Source: Gemmatimonadaceae bacterium (GTDB taxonomy: Bacteria > Gemmatimonadota > Gemmatimonadetes > Gemmatimonadales > Gemmatimonadaceae). From it: a stretch of 64,000 nt of DNA. Shown in pieces: positions 39,743 through 50,270 of this stretch; positions within the stretch are counted from its first letter, which is position 1, and the number at the start of each line of letters is the position of its first letter. A program made the position numbers and the translations under genes. The stretch is from assembly GCA_025928185.1 (NCBI GenBank), contig JAICKA010000003.1:60838-124837 (forward strand), in the 5' to 3' direction. The notes under the pieces are model-generated. The model made no database searches, was not told where the DNA came from, and saw only the letters and a list, made by a program, of their open reading frames with translations.

Positions 39743-40618
39743 TCAGTCCGGCGGATTCGTCAGCCGGTAGGTGCCGCGCCCAGGATCGAAGCCAATGCCC
39801 GGCTTGAGCACGATGAATAGCGCCGCATCAGTGTGCATCTGCGCCATCGGCGGCGAGCACGGATCGTGGTACGTCATCTCGGCGATGTCCTCGGGCTTGA
39901 TGAGGCTGAGGAGCGACACCACCATGGCGCGCCCTCCAATCGGGCTTCGGAGCGCGTTGAGGTGCGGCGTTGCCGCCGATGGAGTGGACGTCCGCAGCCG
40001 CTCGATCGCGATCTCGTTCGGCGACTCGAGCTCCGGCGGAATCCACTGGCCGTTGACCCAGACGTCCTCGACACCGCCGCACGGTCCGCGACCGTATGCA
40101 ATGTCCGGTCGCAGCTTGGTGATCACGTCCCACGCGTCGAACAGCGTCCGCTTGCTCGCGGCGATCGCGGTGGAGTCGATGTGGTACACCCGGCTGCGGA
40201 GGCTTTCGTCGGCGGTAACGCGTATGGTGTCGAGCGACTGGACGACGCGGCGCAACACGACGATGGCGACCGCCGTGTCCTGTCCGGCCGCGACATTGAT
40301 GCTTCGTACCGCGGGCCAATAGCCGAGTCGTTGCACGCGTAGGCTCAGCGCGCGCCCGGTCGGCACACGCAGCACGGTTCGGCCAATCGAGTCCGTTACG
40401 GCGCGACGGATCGCGTGCAAGGTGCCATCGAGCAGCGTGACCTCGGCCCCAGGCACACGTACGCCGCTCTCGTTGCGGACGTGCACGGCGAGCGGCCGCG
40501 TCGTCGACGATTGCGCGGCGACACGCGGCGCGAACGTGCACGCGGCGGTCGCCAGCAGCGCGATCAATGCGCTTGCACGCCAACGCGGAAGCGTGGCCAC
40601 CCGTCGGGCCGTCAACAT
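39743..40618 (-). CDS. Exported carboxypeptidase-regulatory/plug-like domain protein
   Basis: A 291-residue exported protein. The signal region is MLTARRVATLPRWRASALIALLATAACTF, which could also be a lipobox (TAAC). Then a CarboxypepD_reg-like sandwich (LAVHVRNESGVRVPGAEVTLLDG) and a stretch similar to the start of TonB-receptor plugs (VVQSLDTIRVTADES). No barrel follows; the C-terminal part has ITKLRPDIAYGRGPCGGVEDVWVNG and ends in a plug-like PGRGTYRLTNPPD. Start at 40618 is favoured by GGGGTGAG; ATG 40642 is an alternative. Function unknown. It is divergent from pyrR. Confidence 0.7.
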   Translation of the reverse strand: MLTARRVATLPRWRASALIALLATAACTFAPRVAAQSSTTRPLAVHVRNESGVRVPGAEVTLLDGTLHAIRRAVTDSIGRTVLRVPTGRALSLRVQRLGYWPAVRSINVAAGQDTAVAIVVLRRVVQSLDTIRVTADESLRSRVYHIDSTAIAASKRTLFDAWDVITKLRPDIAYGRGPCGGVEDVWVNGQWIPPELESPNEIAIERLRTSTPSAATPHLNALRSPIGGRAMVVSLLSLIKPEDIAEMTYHDPCSPPMAQMHTDAALFIVLKPGIGFDPGRGTYRLTNPPD

Positions 40619-40787
40619 CTCACCCCACTCGATATTCAGCATTCCCTGATCCGAGCACCTCTGCGCAAGATGCACTTGGGAAGCGAGCCGCGCGAACCGG
40701 CGTCCGGCTGCTGCCGCGAAGTCCGACGGATCACGGACCACGGACCAGCTACCCTTCGCCCTCCTTATCGCCCATATTGCGCCCACC
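40619..40787. other. Divergent intergenic region between minus-strand gene and pyrR
   Basis: A 169-base gap. It holds three consecutive 7-base units, CGGATCA, CGGACCA, CGGACCA, near 40729-40749, and TACCCT at 40750-40755 that could be a -10 for pyrR, without a convincing -35. No terminator/antiterminator of the PyrR-bound type is evident, and pyrR has no clear ribosome-binding site. Confidence 0.45.
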
Positions 40788-41345
40788 ATGGCTTCGCCCC
40801 CAAAACAGACCACGATCCTCGACCCGCGCGCTTTCGATCGAACGCTCCGACGCATGGCCGACGAGATCGTCGAGCTGAACGACGGCACGGACGGTCTCGT
40901 CATCGTTGGCATTCAGCGCCGGGGCGTCCAGCTCGCGGCGCAAATCGTATCCACCATCAACGATCGCGAAGGCGTCGAGGTGGCGCGCGGTGCGCTGGAC
41001 ATCACGCTCTATCGCGACGACCTGCAGACGGTCGGACCGCGGCCCGTCGTCGGGCAGACGCAGATTCCCGTCGACATCGACGGCCGCAACGTCATCATCG
41101 TCGACGACGTGCTCTACACCGGACGGACGATTCGCGCGGCGCTCGACGAGCTGGCGGATTTCGGCCGACCGAAGCGGATTGCGCTCGCCGTGCTGATCGA
41201 CCGCGGCGGCCGCGAGCTGCCGATTCAACCCGACATCGTCGGCAAGACGATCAAGGCGGATCGCTCTCAGCGCGTCGACGTGCTCGTCGAGGACGTTGAC
41301 GGCAAGAATGCCGTCGTCGTGACCGACCGGGAGCCCGACGCGTGA
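40788..41345 (+). CDS. pyrR: PyrR bifunctional regulator / uracil phosphoribosyltransferase
   Basis: A 185-residue PyrR. In many bacteria PyrR binds pyr leader RNA when UMP is high and causes attenuation; it also has weak uracil phosphoribosyltransferase activity. The PRPP-binding loop is [18 protein letters not shown]; the N-terminus [21 protein letters not shown] and RRGVQLA are typical. It heads pyrR-pyrB-pyrC, all in four-base overlaps. I see no PyrR-type RNA attenuator upstream, so its target leader may lie elsewhere or the regulation may differ. Confidence 0.93.
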   Translation: MASPPKQTTILDPRAFDRTLRRMADEIVELNDGTDGLVIVGIQRRGVQLAAQIVSTINDREGVEVARGALDITLYRDDLQTVGPRPVVGQTQIPVDIDGRNVIIVDDVLYTGRTIRAALDELADFGRPKRIALAVLIDRGGRELPIQPDIVGKTIKADRSQRVDVLVEDVDGKNAVVVTDREPDA

Positions 41346-42307
41346 CGCATCCGCTCGGCAAGGATCTCCTCGGACTCGAGCCGCTCACCGGCGAACAGAT
41401 CCGCCTGATCCTCGACACCGCCGAGCCGTTCAAGGAGATCAGCGAGCGAGCCATCAAGAAGGTGCCGACGCTGCGCGGCGCGACGATCGTCAATCTCTTT
41501 TTCGAAGCCTCGACGCGCACGCGCGTGTCATTCGAGTTTGCTGAAAAGCGGTTGTCGGCCGACACCGTGAACGTCGCCGCCTCGGGGTCGAGCGTGTCGA
41601 AAGGCGAGACGCTGGTCGACACGGCGCGCAATCTCGAGGCGATGCGCATCGATATGGTCGTGATCCGACACGGCGCGTCCGGCGCGGCGCGCTTTCTCGC
41701 CGAGCGCATCGAGTCGAACGTGATCAACGCCGGCGACGGCACCCACGAGCATCCGACCCAGGGTCTGCTCGACCTGCTGACGCTGCGCGATCACTTCGGC
41801 CGCATCGAAGGACTGAAAGTCTGCATCGTCGGCGACGTGCTGCACTCCCGCGTCGCGCGCTCGAACATCTGGGGGCTGACCAAGATGGGCGCCCAGGTCG
41901 GCGTGTGCGGGCCGCGTTCGCTGCTGCCGAACGCGATCGACGAGCTGGGCGTCACGGTCTTCAATCGCATCGAGGACGCGATCGAGTGGGCCGACGCGTT
42001 GAACATTCTCAGATTGCAGCTCGAGCGCATGACGGCTGGCTACATTCCGTCGCTCCGCGAGTACAATCGCGTGTTCGGCGTCTCGCGCGAGCGGCTCGAG
42101 CGGGCGCCGCACGAGGTGCTCATTCTCCATCCCGGGCCGATGAATCGCGGCGTCGAGATCGACTCCGACGTGGCCGACGGACCGTTCAGCGTGATTCTCA
42201 ACCAGGTAACCAACGGAGTCGCGGTGCGCATGGCCGTCCTCTATCTCCTGTCCGGCGGCAAACCCGAGCTGGCCGAAGCCGCGAAACGCGGCGGAGGAGA
42301 CCGATGA
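41342..42307 (+). CDS. pyrB: Aspartate carbamoyltransferase catalytic subunit
   Basis: PyrB (321 aa) condenses carbamoyl phosphate with aspartate in pyrimidine synthesis. The carbamoyl-phosphate motif [13 protein letters not shown] and the lysine loop [20 protein letters not shown] are clear, as are [16 protein letters not shown] and the Asp-site [14 protein letters not shown] start overlaps pyrR by four bases and the end overlaps pyrC by four. A regulatory PyrI is not seen beside it. Confidence 0.96.
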   Translation: MTHPLGKDLLGLEPLTGEQIRLILDTAEPFKEISERAIKKVPTLRGATIVNLFFEASTRTRVSFEFAEKRLSADTVNVAASGSSVSKGETLVDTARNLEAMRIDMVVIRHGASGAARFLAERIESNVINAGDGTHEHPTQGLLDLLTLRDHFGRIEGLKVCIVGDVLHSRVARSNIWGLTKMGAQVGVCGPRSLLPNAIDELGVTVFNRIEDAIEWADALNILRLQLERMTAGYIPSLREYNRVFGVSRERLERAPHEVLILHPGPMNRGVEIDSDVADGPFSVILNQVTNGVAVRMAVLYLLSGGKPELAEAAKRGGGDR

Positions 42308-43605
42308 GCCGGTCGGTGCTGCTGCGCGGTGGCCGCGTGATCGATCCGTCGCAATCCATGAACGACGTCGCCGACGTGCTTGTGGTCGACGGCAAGATCG
42401 TGGCGATCGGCACGCGCGTGGCGAACGAGACGAGCGGGCGGGAAGGCCTCGAGACAATCGACTGCACCGAGTTGATCGTGTCGCCCGGTTTCATCGACGT
42501 TCACTGTCATCTCCGCGAGCCGGGACGCGAGGAAGTCGAGACCATCGCCAGCGGCGCGCGCGCCGCGGCGGCGGGCGGATTCACCGCCGTTTGCGCGATG
42601 CCGAACACCGATCCGGTCACCGACAATCAGGCGGCCGTCGGGTTCATCCTCGCGCAGAGCGCTCGCGCGAACGCGGCCCGGGTGTACCCGATCGGTGCAA
42701 TTTCGGTCGGCCAGCGCGGGGAAGCGCTCGCCGAATTCGGCGAGCTGGTTGCCGCCGGCGCCGTGGCGGTGAGTGACGATGGCCGGCCGGTCGCCAGTGC
42801 GCACCTCATGCGCACGGCCCTCGAGTACGCGCGCACGTTCGACATTCCCGTCGCCGATCACTGCGAGGAGCCGACGCTCGCCAAAGGCGGCGCGATGAAC
42901 GAAGGGCTCGTCAGCGCCCGTCTCGGCCTCAAGGGAATACCGGCCGAGGCCGAGGAGATCATGGCGATCCGCGACATCCTGCTCGCGCGGCTCACCGGTG
43001 GCCACATCCATCTGTGTCACATGAGCACGCGCGGCTCGGTGGAGCTGATTCGCTGGGGCAAGGAGCGCGGCATCAACGTGACCGCGGAGGTCTGCCCGCA
43101 TCATATTTCTCTGACGGAGGATGCGGTCGAGGGCTACGACACCAACGCCAAGATGAACCCCCCGCTCCGCACGGTGGACGACGTGGCCGCCCTCCAGGAG
43201 GCGGTGCGCGACGGCACGATCGATCTCATCGCCACCGATCACGCACCGCACCATTACGACGAGAAGGAGCGCGAGTTCGCCGACGCGCCGAACGGCATCA
43301 TAGGATTGGAAACGGCGCTGGCCGTCAACATCACCTGGCTCGTCGCGCCGGGCATCATCGATCTGCCGCTGCTCGTCGAGCGAATGTCGTGCGCACCGGC
43401 GCGGGTGTTCGGACTCGCGGGCGGCACGCTGCGCCGCGGCGCGCCGGCCGACGTGACCGTGTTCGATCCGGATACGGAATGGGTCGTCGACGCGGCGCAG
43501 TTCGAGTCCAAGGGACGCAATACACCGTATGCGGGTCGCACCCTCCAGGGTCGGGCCCGTGTGACACTCGTGGGCGGTCGAATCGTCTATCGCAGTGAGG
43601 GGTGA
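42304..43605 (+). CDS. pyrC: Dihydroorotase
   Basis: A 433-residue class I dihydroorotase that cyclises carbamoyl-aspartate to dihydroorotate. Metal motif [17 protein letters not shown], then [29 protein letters not shown], and the catalytic Asp in [12 protein letters not shown]. The C-terminal segment [24 protein letters not shown] is standard. The ATG at 42304 lies in ATGA with pyrB. Next gene follows after 108 bases. Confidence 0.96.
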   Translation: MSRSVLLRGGRVIDPSQSMNDVADVLVVDGKIVAIGTRVANETSGREGLETIDCTELIVSPGFIDVHCHLREPGREEVETIASGARAAAAGGFTAVCAMPNTDPVTDNQAAVGFILAQSARANAARVYPIGAISVGQRGEALAEFGELVAAGAVAVSDDGRPVASAHLMRTALEYARTFDIPVADHCEEPTLAKGGAMNEGLVSARLGLKGIPAEAEEIMAIRDILLARLTGGHIHLCHMSTRGSVELIRWGKERGINVTAEVCPHHISLTEDAVEGYDTNAKMNPPLRTVDDVAALQEAVRDGTIDLIATDHAPHHYDEKEREFADAPNGIIGLETALAVNITWLVAPGIIDLPLLVERMSCAPARVFGLAGGTLRRGAPADVTVFDPDTEWVVDAAQFESKGRNTPYAGRTLQGRARVTLVGGRIVYRSEG

Positions 43606-43713
43606 TCTCGCGGCGGCCGGCCGGACGTCCGCGCATTACCTTTCGGCGAGCGACGCAGCTGCGCCAGCGCTCGCGCCCAACCCCGCCCGCACGACGATGT
43701 GCGAGGACCGACG

Positions 43714-44907
43714 ATGAGCGATTCGAAGCATCCGATGAACGCCGTACCCGCGCTGCTCGACGAGCGGCGCCGATACGAAGCCTGGCTCGCGGCGCTCGAG
43801 GCGCGGCGCGACACGACGCCGGCGCACGTGTTCGAGCGTGTTCAGGCGGATTACACGACGCGGCTTCGCCGCGTCGACGAACAGCTCGCGACCCAGCAGC
43901 AATCGATTCAGGATGAGCGTGTGAGCGTCCAGTCGCGCCTCACCCTGCTCGAGGCGGAAGAGCGGATGCGCCTCGACGAACGCGCCGAGCTCGAGCTGCG
44001 CATGCAGGTCGGCGAGCTGTCGGGACCGGACGCCATCACGGCGGCCGGCGCGGTGGACGACGCGCTGCATCAGTCGGCGACAGAACGCGCGATGCTCACC
44101 CGGCAGCTGAGTGAGCTGGATGCGCTGCTGGCGCAGCGCGCCGCCGAATCGCGCGCGGCTGCACCGCGGCCCGCGCCGCCGGCGGCAGCTGCACCGGCAC
44201 CAGCGCCCATGGCGCCGCCGCCGAGGCCGCGAGTGTCCGTGGCGCAGCCGGTCGCGGCACATCCGGTTGCACCACAGCCCGTCGCTGCACAGTCGAACGC
44301 CGCTCCGGCAGCGCCGCCGCCGTCGACCGCTACGCCGCCCGCACCAGAGCGGCGAGTCAGCCAACAGATCAATGCGCCGGCACCCGCACCCGCTGGATCG
44401 TTTGATGAGTTGGCATTCCTGAGCACCGTGGTGGGAACGCCAGGGCACGGCGCTGCGGCGTCGGCACGCCCGCAAACTCCCGCGCCAGCTCCGGCTGTCG
44501 CGCAGAATTCGCCAGCGGCTCCGTCGGCGACGCCTCCGGACGCCTCCCCGGCCGCGGCTCCGCCCGCCCGGAACTCCGCGCCGACTGTTCAGCCGATGCC
44601 GCGGCTCAAGCCGCTCACGGCTACTCGCACGCCGGCGCAAGCGCCGCCGCCGCCGCGGCCGAGCACGGGAATCATTCGCGACGATCCCACGGCCGCGTCG
44701 CTGCTCGACGGCATCGGATCCTCGCCGGCCTCGCTTGGCGGCGAACGTCCCTTGGCCGCGAACGATCCCGCGAACACGCCGATCGTCCTGCGAACCTCCG
44801 GCTCGACGGAGCAATCGAAAACGCTCCGGTGCGCCGAGTGTGGTGCGATGAACTATCCCACCGAATGGTACTGCGAGCGGTGTGGGGCGGAGCTCGCCGC
44901 GCTCTGA
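43714..44907 (+). CDS. Coiled-coil, Pro/Ala-rich protein with C-terminal zinc ribbon
   Basis: A 397-residue protein I do not recognise. Residues about 8-150 are strongly charged and helical (LLDERRRYEAWLAALEARR, then EERMRLDERAELELRMQ), a likely coiled coil. Residues about 150-365 are low-complexity Pro/Ala/Gln, probably disordered, with repeated APAPA and QPVA units. The last about 25 residues form a four-Cys zinc ribbon: CAECGAMNYPTEWYCERCGAEL. Start 43714 has GAGG at good spacing. TACCTT at 43637-43642 resembles other -10 elements here. It ends at a strong bidirectional terminator. The layout (coiled coil, flexible linker, zinc ribbon) suggests a scaffold or adaptor; that is inference. Confidence 0.75.
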   Translation: MSDSKHPMNAVPALLDERRRYEAWLAALEARRDTTPAHVFERVQADYTTRLRRVDEQLATQQQSIQDERVSVQSRLTLLEAEERMRLDERAELELRMQVGELSGPDAITAAGAVDDALHQSATERAMLTRQLSELDALLAQRAAESRAAAPRPAPPAAAAPAPAPMAPPPRPRVSVAQPVAAHPVAPQPVAAQSNAAPAAPPPSTATPPAPERRVSQQINAPAPAPAGSFDELAFLSTVVGTPGHGAAASARPQTPAPAPAVAQNSPAAPSATPPDASPAAAPPARNSAPTVQPMPRLKPLTATRTPAQAPPPPRPSTGIIRDDPTAASLLDGIGSSPASLGGERPLAANDPANTPIVLRTSGSTEQSKTLRCAECGAMNYPTEWYCERCGAELAAL

Positions 44908-44924
44908 TCGCCTGACTGGAAATA

Positions 44925-44955
44925 GAAAAAGCCCGGCCGAGGCCGGGCTTTTTTC
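44925..44955. terminator. Bidirectional rho-independent terminator
   Basis: Perfect 8-base stem GCCCGGCC (44931-44938) with GGCCGGGC (44941-44948), loop GA, preceded by AAAAA and followed by TTTTTT. The A and T flanks make it work in both directions, ending the pyr-side transcript and the converging rpsT transcript. Confidence 0.93.
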
Positions 44956-44976
44956 GTATCGGGGGAACCAGTCCGC

Positions 44977-45210
44977 CTACGCCGACTTCGCCAGCTTGCT
45001 CTTGTGGCGCGCCGCGTTGTTCGGATGGATCAGGCCTTTGCGAGCGGCCCGATCGAGCATCGACGTCGCCGCGCGCTTTACGTCGGCGCTGGCGCCCGGC
45101 TCCTTGGCCTTTTTGAGCGCAGTCCGCAGGGCGGAACGCTGCGCACGGTTGCGCACGGTCGCCGCGCGCGACTTACGCATGTTCTTCTTGGCGGATGCAA
45201 TATTCGGCAC
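44977..45210 (-). CDS. rpsT: 30S ribosomal protein S20
   Basis: S20 (77 aa), a primary 16S-binding small-subunit protein. Lys/Arg/Ala-rich three-helix sequence: PNIASAKKNMRKSRAATVRNRAQRS at the start, ending NNAARHKSKLAKSA. GTG start at 45210 with GGAG at proper distance. It is alone on its transcript, from a clear promoter at 45282-45310 to the shared terminator. Length is slightly shorter than E. coli S20 (87 aa) but common. Confidence 0.96.
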   Translation of the reverse strand: MPNIASAKKNMRKSRAATVRNRAQRSALRTALKKAKEPGASADVKRAATSMLDRAARKGLIHPNNAARHKSKLAKSA

Positions 45211-45281
45211 GAAATAATCTCCAGAATTGCTCGAAAAATACCCGGACAGAGTCGATGATTCGCGGTCTGCGCGAAGGCTGG

Positions 45282-45310
45282 AACCTAGGTTTCGAGAGTG
45301 CGAAAGTCAA
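45282..45310 (-). promoter_or_regulatory. Sigma-70 promoter of rpsT
   Basis: Reading the minus strand: TTGACT (plus coordinates 45310-45305), 17-base spacer, TAGGTT (45287-45282). RNA would start near 45275, giving a leader of about 65 bases before the GTG. Confidence 0.8.
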
Positions 45311-45324
45311 GCTGCGATAACGCT

Positions 45325-45353
45325 TTGACACCCGTCCGACCGCTCACTACCTT
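45325..45353 (+). promoter_or_regulatory. Sigma-70 promoter of the M50-scpA-scpB-rluB operon
   Basis: TTGACA at 45325-45330 (perfect), 17-base spacer, TACCTT at 45348-45353. It is back to back with the rpsT promoter, 14 bases away. RNA would start near 45360, leaving a leader of nearly 100 bases before the TTG start at 45456. Confidence 0.75.
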
Positions 45354-45455
45354 TCGCGCCGATCGCCCGACGCCAGGCACTGGCCTCAGACATGGCCCAT
45401 CGGCGCCCATTCCGGCCTTCGAGCCGCCCACCCGTCTCGTTTCGCCCAGCCGACG

Positions 45456-46139
45456 TTGGACTTCCGAAGCTTTCTGCTCATCGTGCCGGTGCTGCTGTTC
45501 TCCGTCATCGCGCACGAGTACGCGCACGGCTATGCGGCGCTGAAGCAGGGCGACGACACGGCATCCGCGCTTGGACGGCTCACCTGGAACCCGATCAAGC
45601 ACATCGATCCGTTCATGACGATCCTGCTGCCGTTCATGCTCTGGATCGCCCACGGACCAATCCTCGGCGGCGCCAAGCCGGTGCCGGTCGACCCGCGCAA
45701 CTACCGGAACTACACGCGCGGCGATCTCATCGTTTCGCTCGCCGGCGTGTTCGTGAACCTGCTGCTCGCGCTGGCGTCGGTGCTGGTGTTCATGCTGATC
45801 GGCCTCACCGGTCGTGCCGCGCCCGGCGCCGAGACCACGCTGGCCATCGTGCAGGCGATGACCTTCGAAGGCTTGTACTTGAACCTCGTCCTCGTCGCGT
45901 TCAACCTCATTCCGATTCCACCCCTCGACGGCTCGCATGTGATCAAGCATCTGCTGCCGGCGCGCTGGGCGTACCGATACCAGCAGGTGGGCCGGTTCGG
46001 CATCATCATTCTGCTCGTATTGCTCGCCGTGCCCACGCTGCTCGACGCGTGGATGAAGCCGGCGCTGTCGTTCGGTGGGTACCTGCTGCGGTGGGCGCAA
46101 CCGTACGCGCTGCCGACGCTCGGACAATGGCTCACCTGA
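45456..46139 (+). CDS. Site-2-protease-like M50 membrane metalloprotease
   Basis: A 227-residue integral membrane zinc protease. Motifs: SVIAHEYAHGYAALKQGD (HExxH zinc site) in the first helix and NLIPIPPLDGSHVIKHLLP (third zinc ligand Asp) in a later helix. Hydrophobic segments at about 5-25, 55-75, 85-110, 125-150 and 175-200. This short form lacks a PDZ domain and is common next to scpA. The substrate is unknown. TTG start chosen because it precedes the first helix directly; no ATG or GTG is better placed. It begins the operon with scpA. Confidence 0.9.
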   Translation: MDFRSFLLIVPVLLFSVIAHEYAHGYAALKQGDDTASALGRLTWNPIKHIDPFMTILLPFMLWIAHGPILGGAKPVPVDPRNYRNYTRGDLIVSLAGVFVNLLLALASVLVFMLIGLTGRAAPGAETTLAIVQAMTFEGLYLNLVLVAFNLIPIPPLDGSHVIKHLLPARWAYRYQQVGRFGIIILLVLLAVPTLLDAWMKPALSFGGYLLRWAQPYALPTLGQWLT

Positions 46140-46152
46140 TGGAGGCGTGCCG

Positions 46153-46893
46153 ATGACGACCGCGTACACGCCAGATTCAACGTTCACTGATTCGAGTTTC
46201 ATCGTCGAGCTGGCGGCGTTCTCCGGGCCGCTCGACCTGCTGCTCTCGCTCATTCGCGAGGAGCAGGTCGACATCTACGACATTCCCATCGCGCGCATCT
46301 GCGAGCAGTTCGTGCAGCGCATTCGCACGCTCGGGCTCAATGAGGCCGCCGAGTATCTCGAGATGGCCGCGCGGCTGATCCGCATCAAGGCGCAGATGCT
46401 CCTGCCGCGCGGCGACGCGGAGGCGTGGGAGGATCCGCGAGCCGAGCTGGTGCGGCGACTGCTCGAGTATCAGCAGATGCGCGAAGTGGTCGACGTGCTC
46501 GAACGGCGCGGCGAGGAGCGGCGCAATCAGTTCGCGCGCGCCTATCTGCCGCAGGCGCCCGCCGCGCCACAGGCGCCGCTCGCGCTGTCGCTCGCCGAAC
46601 TGCTCTCCGCCGTGGATCGCGTGCTGCGCGCGGCGAAGCCGGCCAGCATGCACGAAGTCATTCCGCGCGCCATCGACATTCCGGGCGCGATCGCCATCAT
46701 TCGCTCCGTGCTCGCACTTCGGGCACGCATTCTGTGGACGGAGATCGTCGACCACACGGCCGAGCCGTGGCAGATTCTGTCGACGCTGCTCGGATTGCTG
46801 GAGCTCGCGAAGGGCGGCGAGCTGCGCGTTCTACAACCCAGACCATTTGCCAACGTGGAGATCTCGCGTGACGCCGCTGGCGAAGCTGCTTGA
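46153..46893 (+). CDS. scpA: Segregation and condensation protein ScpA
   Basis: ScpA (246 aa) is the kleisin subunit that bridges the SMC heads. Family start FIVELAAFSGPLDLLLSLIREEQVDIYDIPIARICEQF is present (landmarks FSGPLDLLL, DIYDIPIA), followed by AAEYLEMAARLIRIKAQMLLP. The C-terminal winged helix appears in the last about 80 residues. ATG at 46153 with GGAGG upstream. Overlaps scpB by 26 bases. Confidence 0.94.
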   Translation: MTTAYTPDSTFTDSSFIVELAAFSGPLDLLLSLIREEQVDIYDIPIARICEQFVQRIRTLGLNEAAEYLEMAARLIRIKAQMLLPRGDAEAWEDPRAELVRRLLEYQQMREVVDVLERRGEERRNQFARAYLPQAPAAPQAPLALSLAELLSAVDRVLRAAKPASMHEVIPRAIDIPGAIAIIRSVLALRARILWTEIVDHTAEPWQILSTLLGLLELAKGGELRVLQPRPFANVEISRDAAGEAA

Positions 46894-47440
46894 GGCCGCG
46901 CTGTTCGCCAGCGCTCGGCCAATCGAGACCGATGAGCTGGCGGCGCTCGATCCTGACGTGTCGCGCGCCGAGCTGCAGTCGGCGCTCGACGAATTGCGCG
47001 AACGCTACGACGTCGACGGCCATGGCGTGGAGCTCGTCGAGATCGGCGGCGGTTGGCAGATCCTGACTCGCGCCGAGTACACCGAGGCCATCGAGCGCGC
47101 GCAGTTGGCGGCTCGTCCGGCGCGCCTCTCCGGCGCGGCGCTCGAGACGCTGGCGATCATTGCGTATCGTCAGCCGATCAGTCGGGCCGAGATCGAGGAG
47201 ATTCGCGGCGTCGCCGTGGGCGGCGTGCTGAAGTCGCTCCACGAGCGTGGCTTGATCGACGTCGTCGGCCGCGCGGAAGGCCTGGGTCGTCCGCTGCTGT
47301 ATGGCACGACGCCGATCTTTCTCGAGCACTTCGCGCTCCGCCATCTCGAGGAGCTGCCGCGCGCGGACGAGCTGGCGATCGCGCTTCGGCTGCCGACACG
47401 CGAAGCCGAACCCGTAGTGGCGGCGAGCGAGGCCGAATGA
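46868..47440 (+). CDS. scpB: Segregation and condensation protein ScpB
   Basis: ScpB (190 aa) binds ScpA as a dimer and completes the SMC complex. Two winged helices: first [24 protein letters not shown], second [29 protein letters not shown], then [24 protein letters not shown] start at 46868, 26 bases inside scpA, directly before the conserved start. The end overlaps the rluB ATG by four bases. An smc gene is not in the window. Confidence 0.94.
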   Translation: MTPLAKLLEAALFASARPIETDELAALDPDVSRAELQSALDELRERYDVDGHGVELVEIGGGWQILTRAEYTEAIERAQLAARPARLSGAALETLAIIAYRQPISRAEIEEIRGVAVGGVLKSLHERGLIDVVGRAEGLGRPLLYGTTPIFLEHFALRHLEELPRADELAIALRLPTREAEPVVAASEAE

Positions 47441-48156
47441 GCGGCGGCACGATGCGCATCCAGCGCGCGCTCGCGCGAGCCGGAGTCGCGTCGCGCCGCA
47501 AGGCGGAAGAGCTGATCGCCGCGGGACGGGTCCGCGTGAACGGCGACGTTGCGCGCACGGGGCAGGTGGTCGATCCGTCGCGCGACGCCATCGTGGTCGA
47601 CGGTGCGCCGCTCGAGGCGCCCGCGGCAATCGAGTGGTTCGTCCTCAACAAGCCCGCCGGCGTGATGACCACGCGCTCCGATCCGGAAGGCCGCAGAACC
47701 GTATTCGACCTCGTACCGGCCGTACCGGGCCTCACCTACGTCGGCCGGCTCGACTATCTCACGGAAGGCGTGCTGCTGCTCACCACCGACGGCGCCGCGG
47801 CGCATCGCTTGTCGCACCCCAGCAGTGAAGTCGAACGGACCTACGTGGCCACGGTCACCGGAAAGGGCGACGACGCCGTGTTCGCCGCGCGCGAGGGCGT
47901 GATGCTCGAGGATGGCATGGTTCGTCCACGGCGCGTGGATGCGCGCAAGCTCGGCCGCGATCGGTGGGAGTTCGAGGTCACGATCACCGAAGGCCGCAAA
48001 CGCGAGGTGCGCCGACTGTGTGGGGCGCTCGGTCTCACCGTCGAGCGACTCGTCCGCACGCGCTTTGGACCGGTCCACCTTGGCGAGTTGCCGAGTGGTG
48101 AAACGCGTCGTCTCACACCACGCGAGCGTGCGGCCCTGATGCTGCCAGGCCGGTAG
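47437..48156 (+). CDS. rluB: 23S rRNA pseudouridine synthase RluB/RsuA family
   Basis: A 239-residue pseudouridine synthase. The N-terminal S4 domain is [30 protein letters not shown]. The catalytic Asp106 sits in [26 protein letters not shown], and [27 protein letters not shown] is the typical end. It probably converts U2605 of 23S rRNA; RluE/RsuA targets cannot be excluded. The scpA-scpB-rluB order is common in bacteria, supporting RluB. Confidence 0.92.
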   Translation: MSGGTMRIQRALARAGVASRRKAEELIAAGRVRVNGDVARTGQVVDPSRDAIVVDGAPLEAPAAIEWFVLNKPAGVMTTRSDPEGRRTVFDLVPAVPGLTYVGRLDYLTEGVLLLTTDGAAAHRLSHPSSEVERTYVATVTGKGDDAVFAAREGVMLEDGMVRPRRVDARKLGRDRWEFEVTITEGRKREVRRLCGALGLTVERLVRTRFGPVHLGELPSGETRRLTPRERAALMLPGR

Positions 48157-48220
48157 GGTACACCGGCACCTGCACACGGGCGCGGGGTAGCACGCGAGAC
48201 ACAGCCCGCCTCGACGGTAC

Positions 48221-48226
48221 TAATCT
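48221..48226 (+). promoter_or_regulatory. Possible -10 for the MoxR-Bat operon
   Basis: TAATCT at 48221, the same hexamer as the tRNA-Ser promoter, lies 86 bases before the MoxR start in the 155-base gap after rluB. The matching -35 (GACACA near 48198) is weak. The gap otherwise shows only a small GCCGGT/ACCGGC inverted repeat at 48149-48167. Confidence 0.35.
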
Positions 48227-48311
48227 TGAGGGGCGGCGGGTGCTGCTCATGCGGACAGGGAGCGCTCGCGCCGATTGTTCCGGTGTGTTCACCATCTAAC
48301 CCTGGCGGACA

Positions 48312-49286
<975 letters not shown>

Positions 49287-49289
49287 GTC

Positions 49290-50270
49290 GTGGCGTTCGC
49301 GCTCTTTCGCCGCAAGGCTCGGCCGAACAGGCGTGATCGGCGCGACCAGCAGCCGCGTCCCGCCACCGTCGCGACGCATCCCGCCGCGGCCGTGCCCCCG
49401 GAAGTGCTGCGGCAGGTCAAGCTGCTCGAGCTGCGCACGCGTGGGCTGGTGAACTCGCTGTTCACCGGCGAATACCGCTCGGTGTTCAAGGGGCAGGGAA
49501 TGGAGTTCGCCGAGGTGCGCGAGTACCAGGCGGGCGACGAGGTGCGCAGCATCGACTGGAACGTCACGGCGCGCATGCAGCGGCCGTACGTCAAGCGCTA
49601 CATCGAGGAGCGCGAGCTGACGGTGATGCTCGCGGTCGACGTGTCGGGCTCCGAGCGCTTCGGCACGCGGCGGCGCTTCAAGAGCGAAGTGGCATCGGAG
49701 CTGGCCGCGGTGCTCGCCATGTCGGCCATCCGCAACAACGATCGGGTGGGCGCCGTGATGTTCACCGATCAGATCGAGCACGTGGTGCCGCCGCGCAAGG
49801 GTCGCCGTCACGCGTTGCGTCTCATCCGCGACATCCTCGCGTTCGAACCGGTGCGCCGCGGCACCGACATCGCCGGCGCGACGGAGTATCTCAACAAGAT
49901 GCTGTCGCACAAGGCGATCATCTTTCTCGTCTCGGATTTCCTCGGCTCCGATCTCGAGCATCCACTCAAGCTCCTCGCCCAGCGCCACGACGTCGTCGCG
50001 GTCACGGTCGAGGATCCGAGCGAACGTGAGCTGCCGGACATCGGCCTGGTTCGGCTCGTGGATCCGGAAACCGGCGTCACGCTCGATGTCGACACCAGCG
50101 ATCCGGACGTGCGGGCGCAATTCGACACGCAGGTCACGACGGAGGCGGCCGAACGCCGCCGTCTGCTGCGGCGCCTCGCGATCGACGAGATTCCCGTCAC
50201 GACGGCCAGTGGCATCATGGACCCGCTGCTTCGATTCTTCCGGCAGCGAGAAATGAGAATTCGTAAATGA
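49290..50270 (+). CDS. DUF58 domain protein (vWA-like)
   Basis: A 326-residue soluble protein. The DUF58 core is MEFAEVREYQAGDEVRSIDWNVTARMQRPYVKRYIEERELTVMLAVDVSGSERFG (landmarks DEVRSIDWNVTAR and VDVSGSERF). The latter is a MIDAS-like metal motif. The N-terminus is basic and Pro/Ala-rich. DUF58 proteins follow moxR in many bacteria; the partners are not biochemically settled. GTG start 3 bases after moxR; end overlaps the next gene by four. Confidence 0.9.
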   Translation: MAFALFRRKARPNRRDRRDQQPRPATVATHPAAAVPPEVLRQVKLLELRTRGLVNSLFTGEYRSVFKGQGMEFAEVREYQAGDEVRSIDWNVTARMQRPYVKRYIEERELTVMLAVDVSGSERFGTRRRFKSEVASELAAVLAMSAIRNNDRVGAVMFTDQIEHVVPPRKGRRHALRLIRDILAFEPVRRGTDIAGATEYLNKMLSHKAIIFLVSDFLGSDLEHPLKLLAQRHDVVAVTVEDPSERELPDIGLVRLVDPETGVTLDVDTSDPDVRAQFDTQVTTEAAERRRLLRRLAIDEIPVTTASGIMDPLLRFFRQREMRIRK

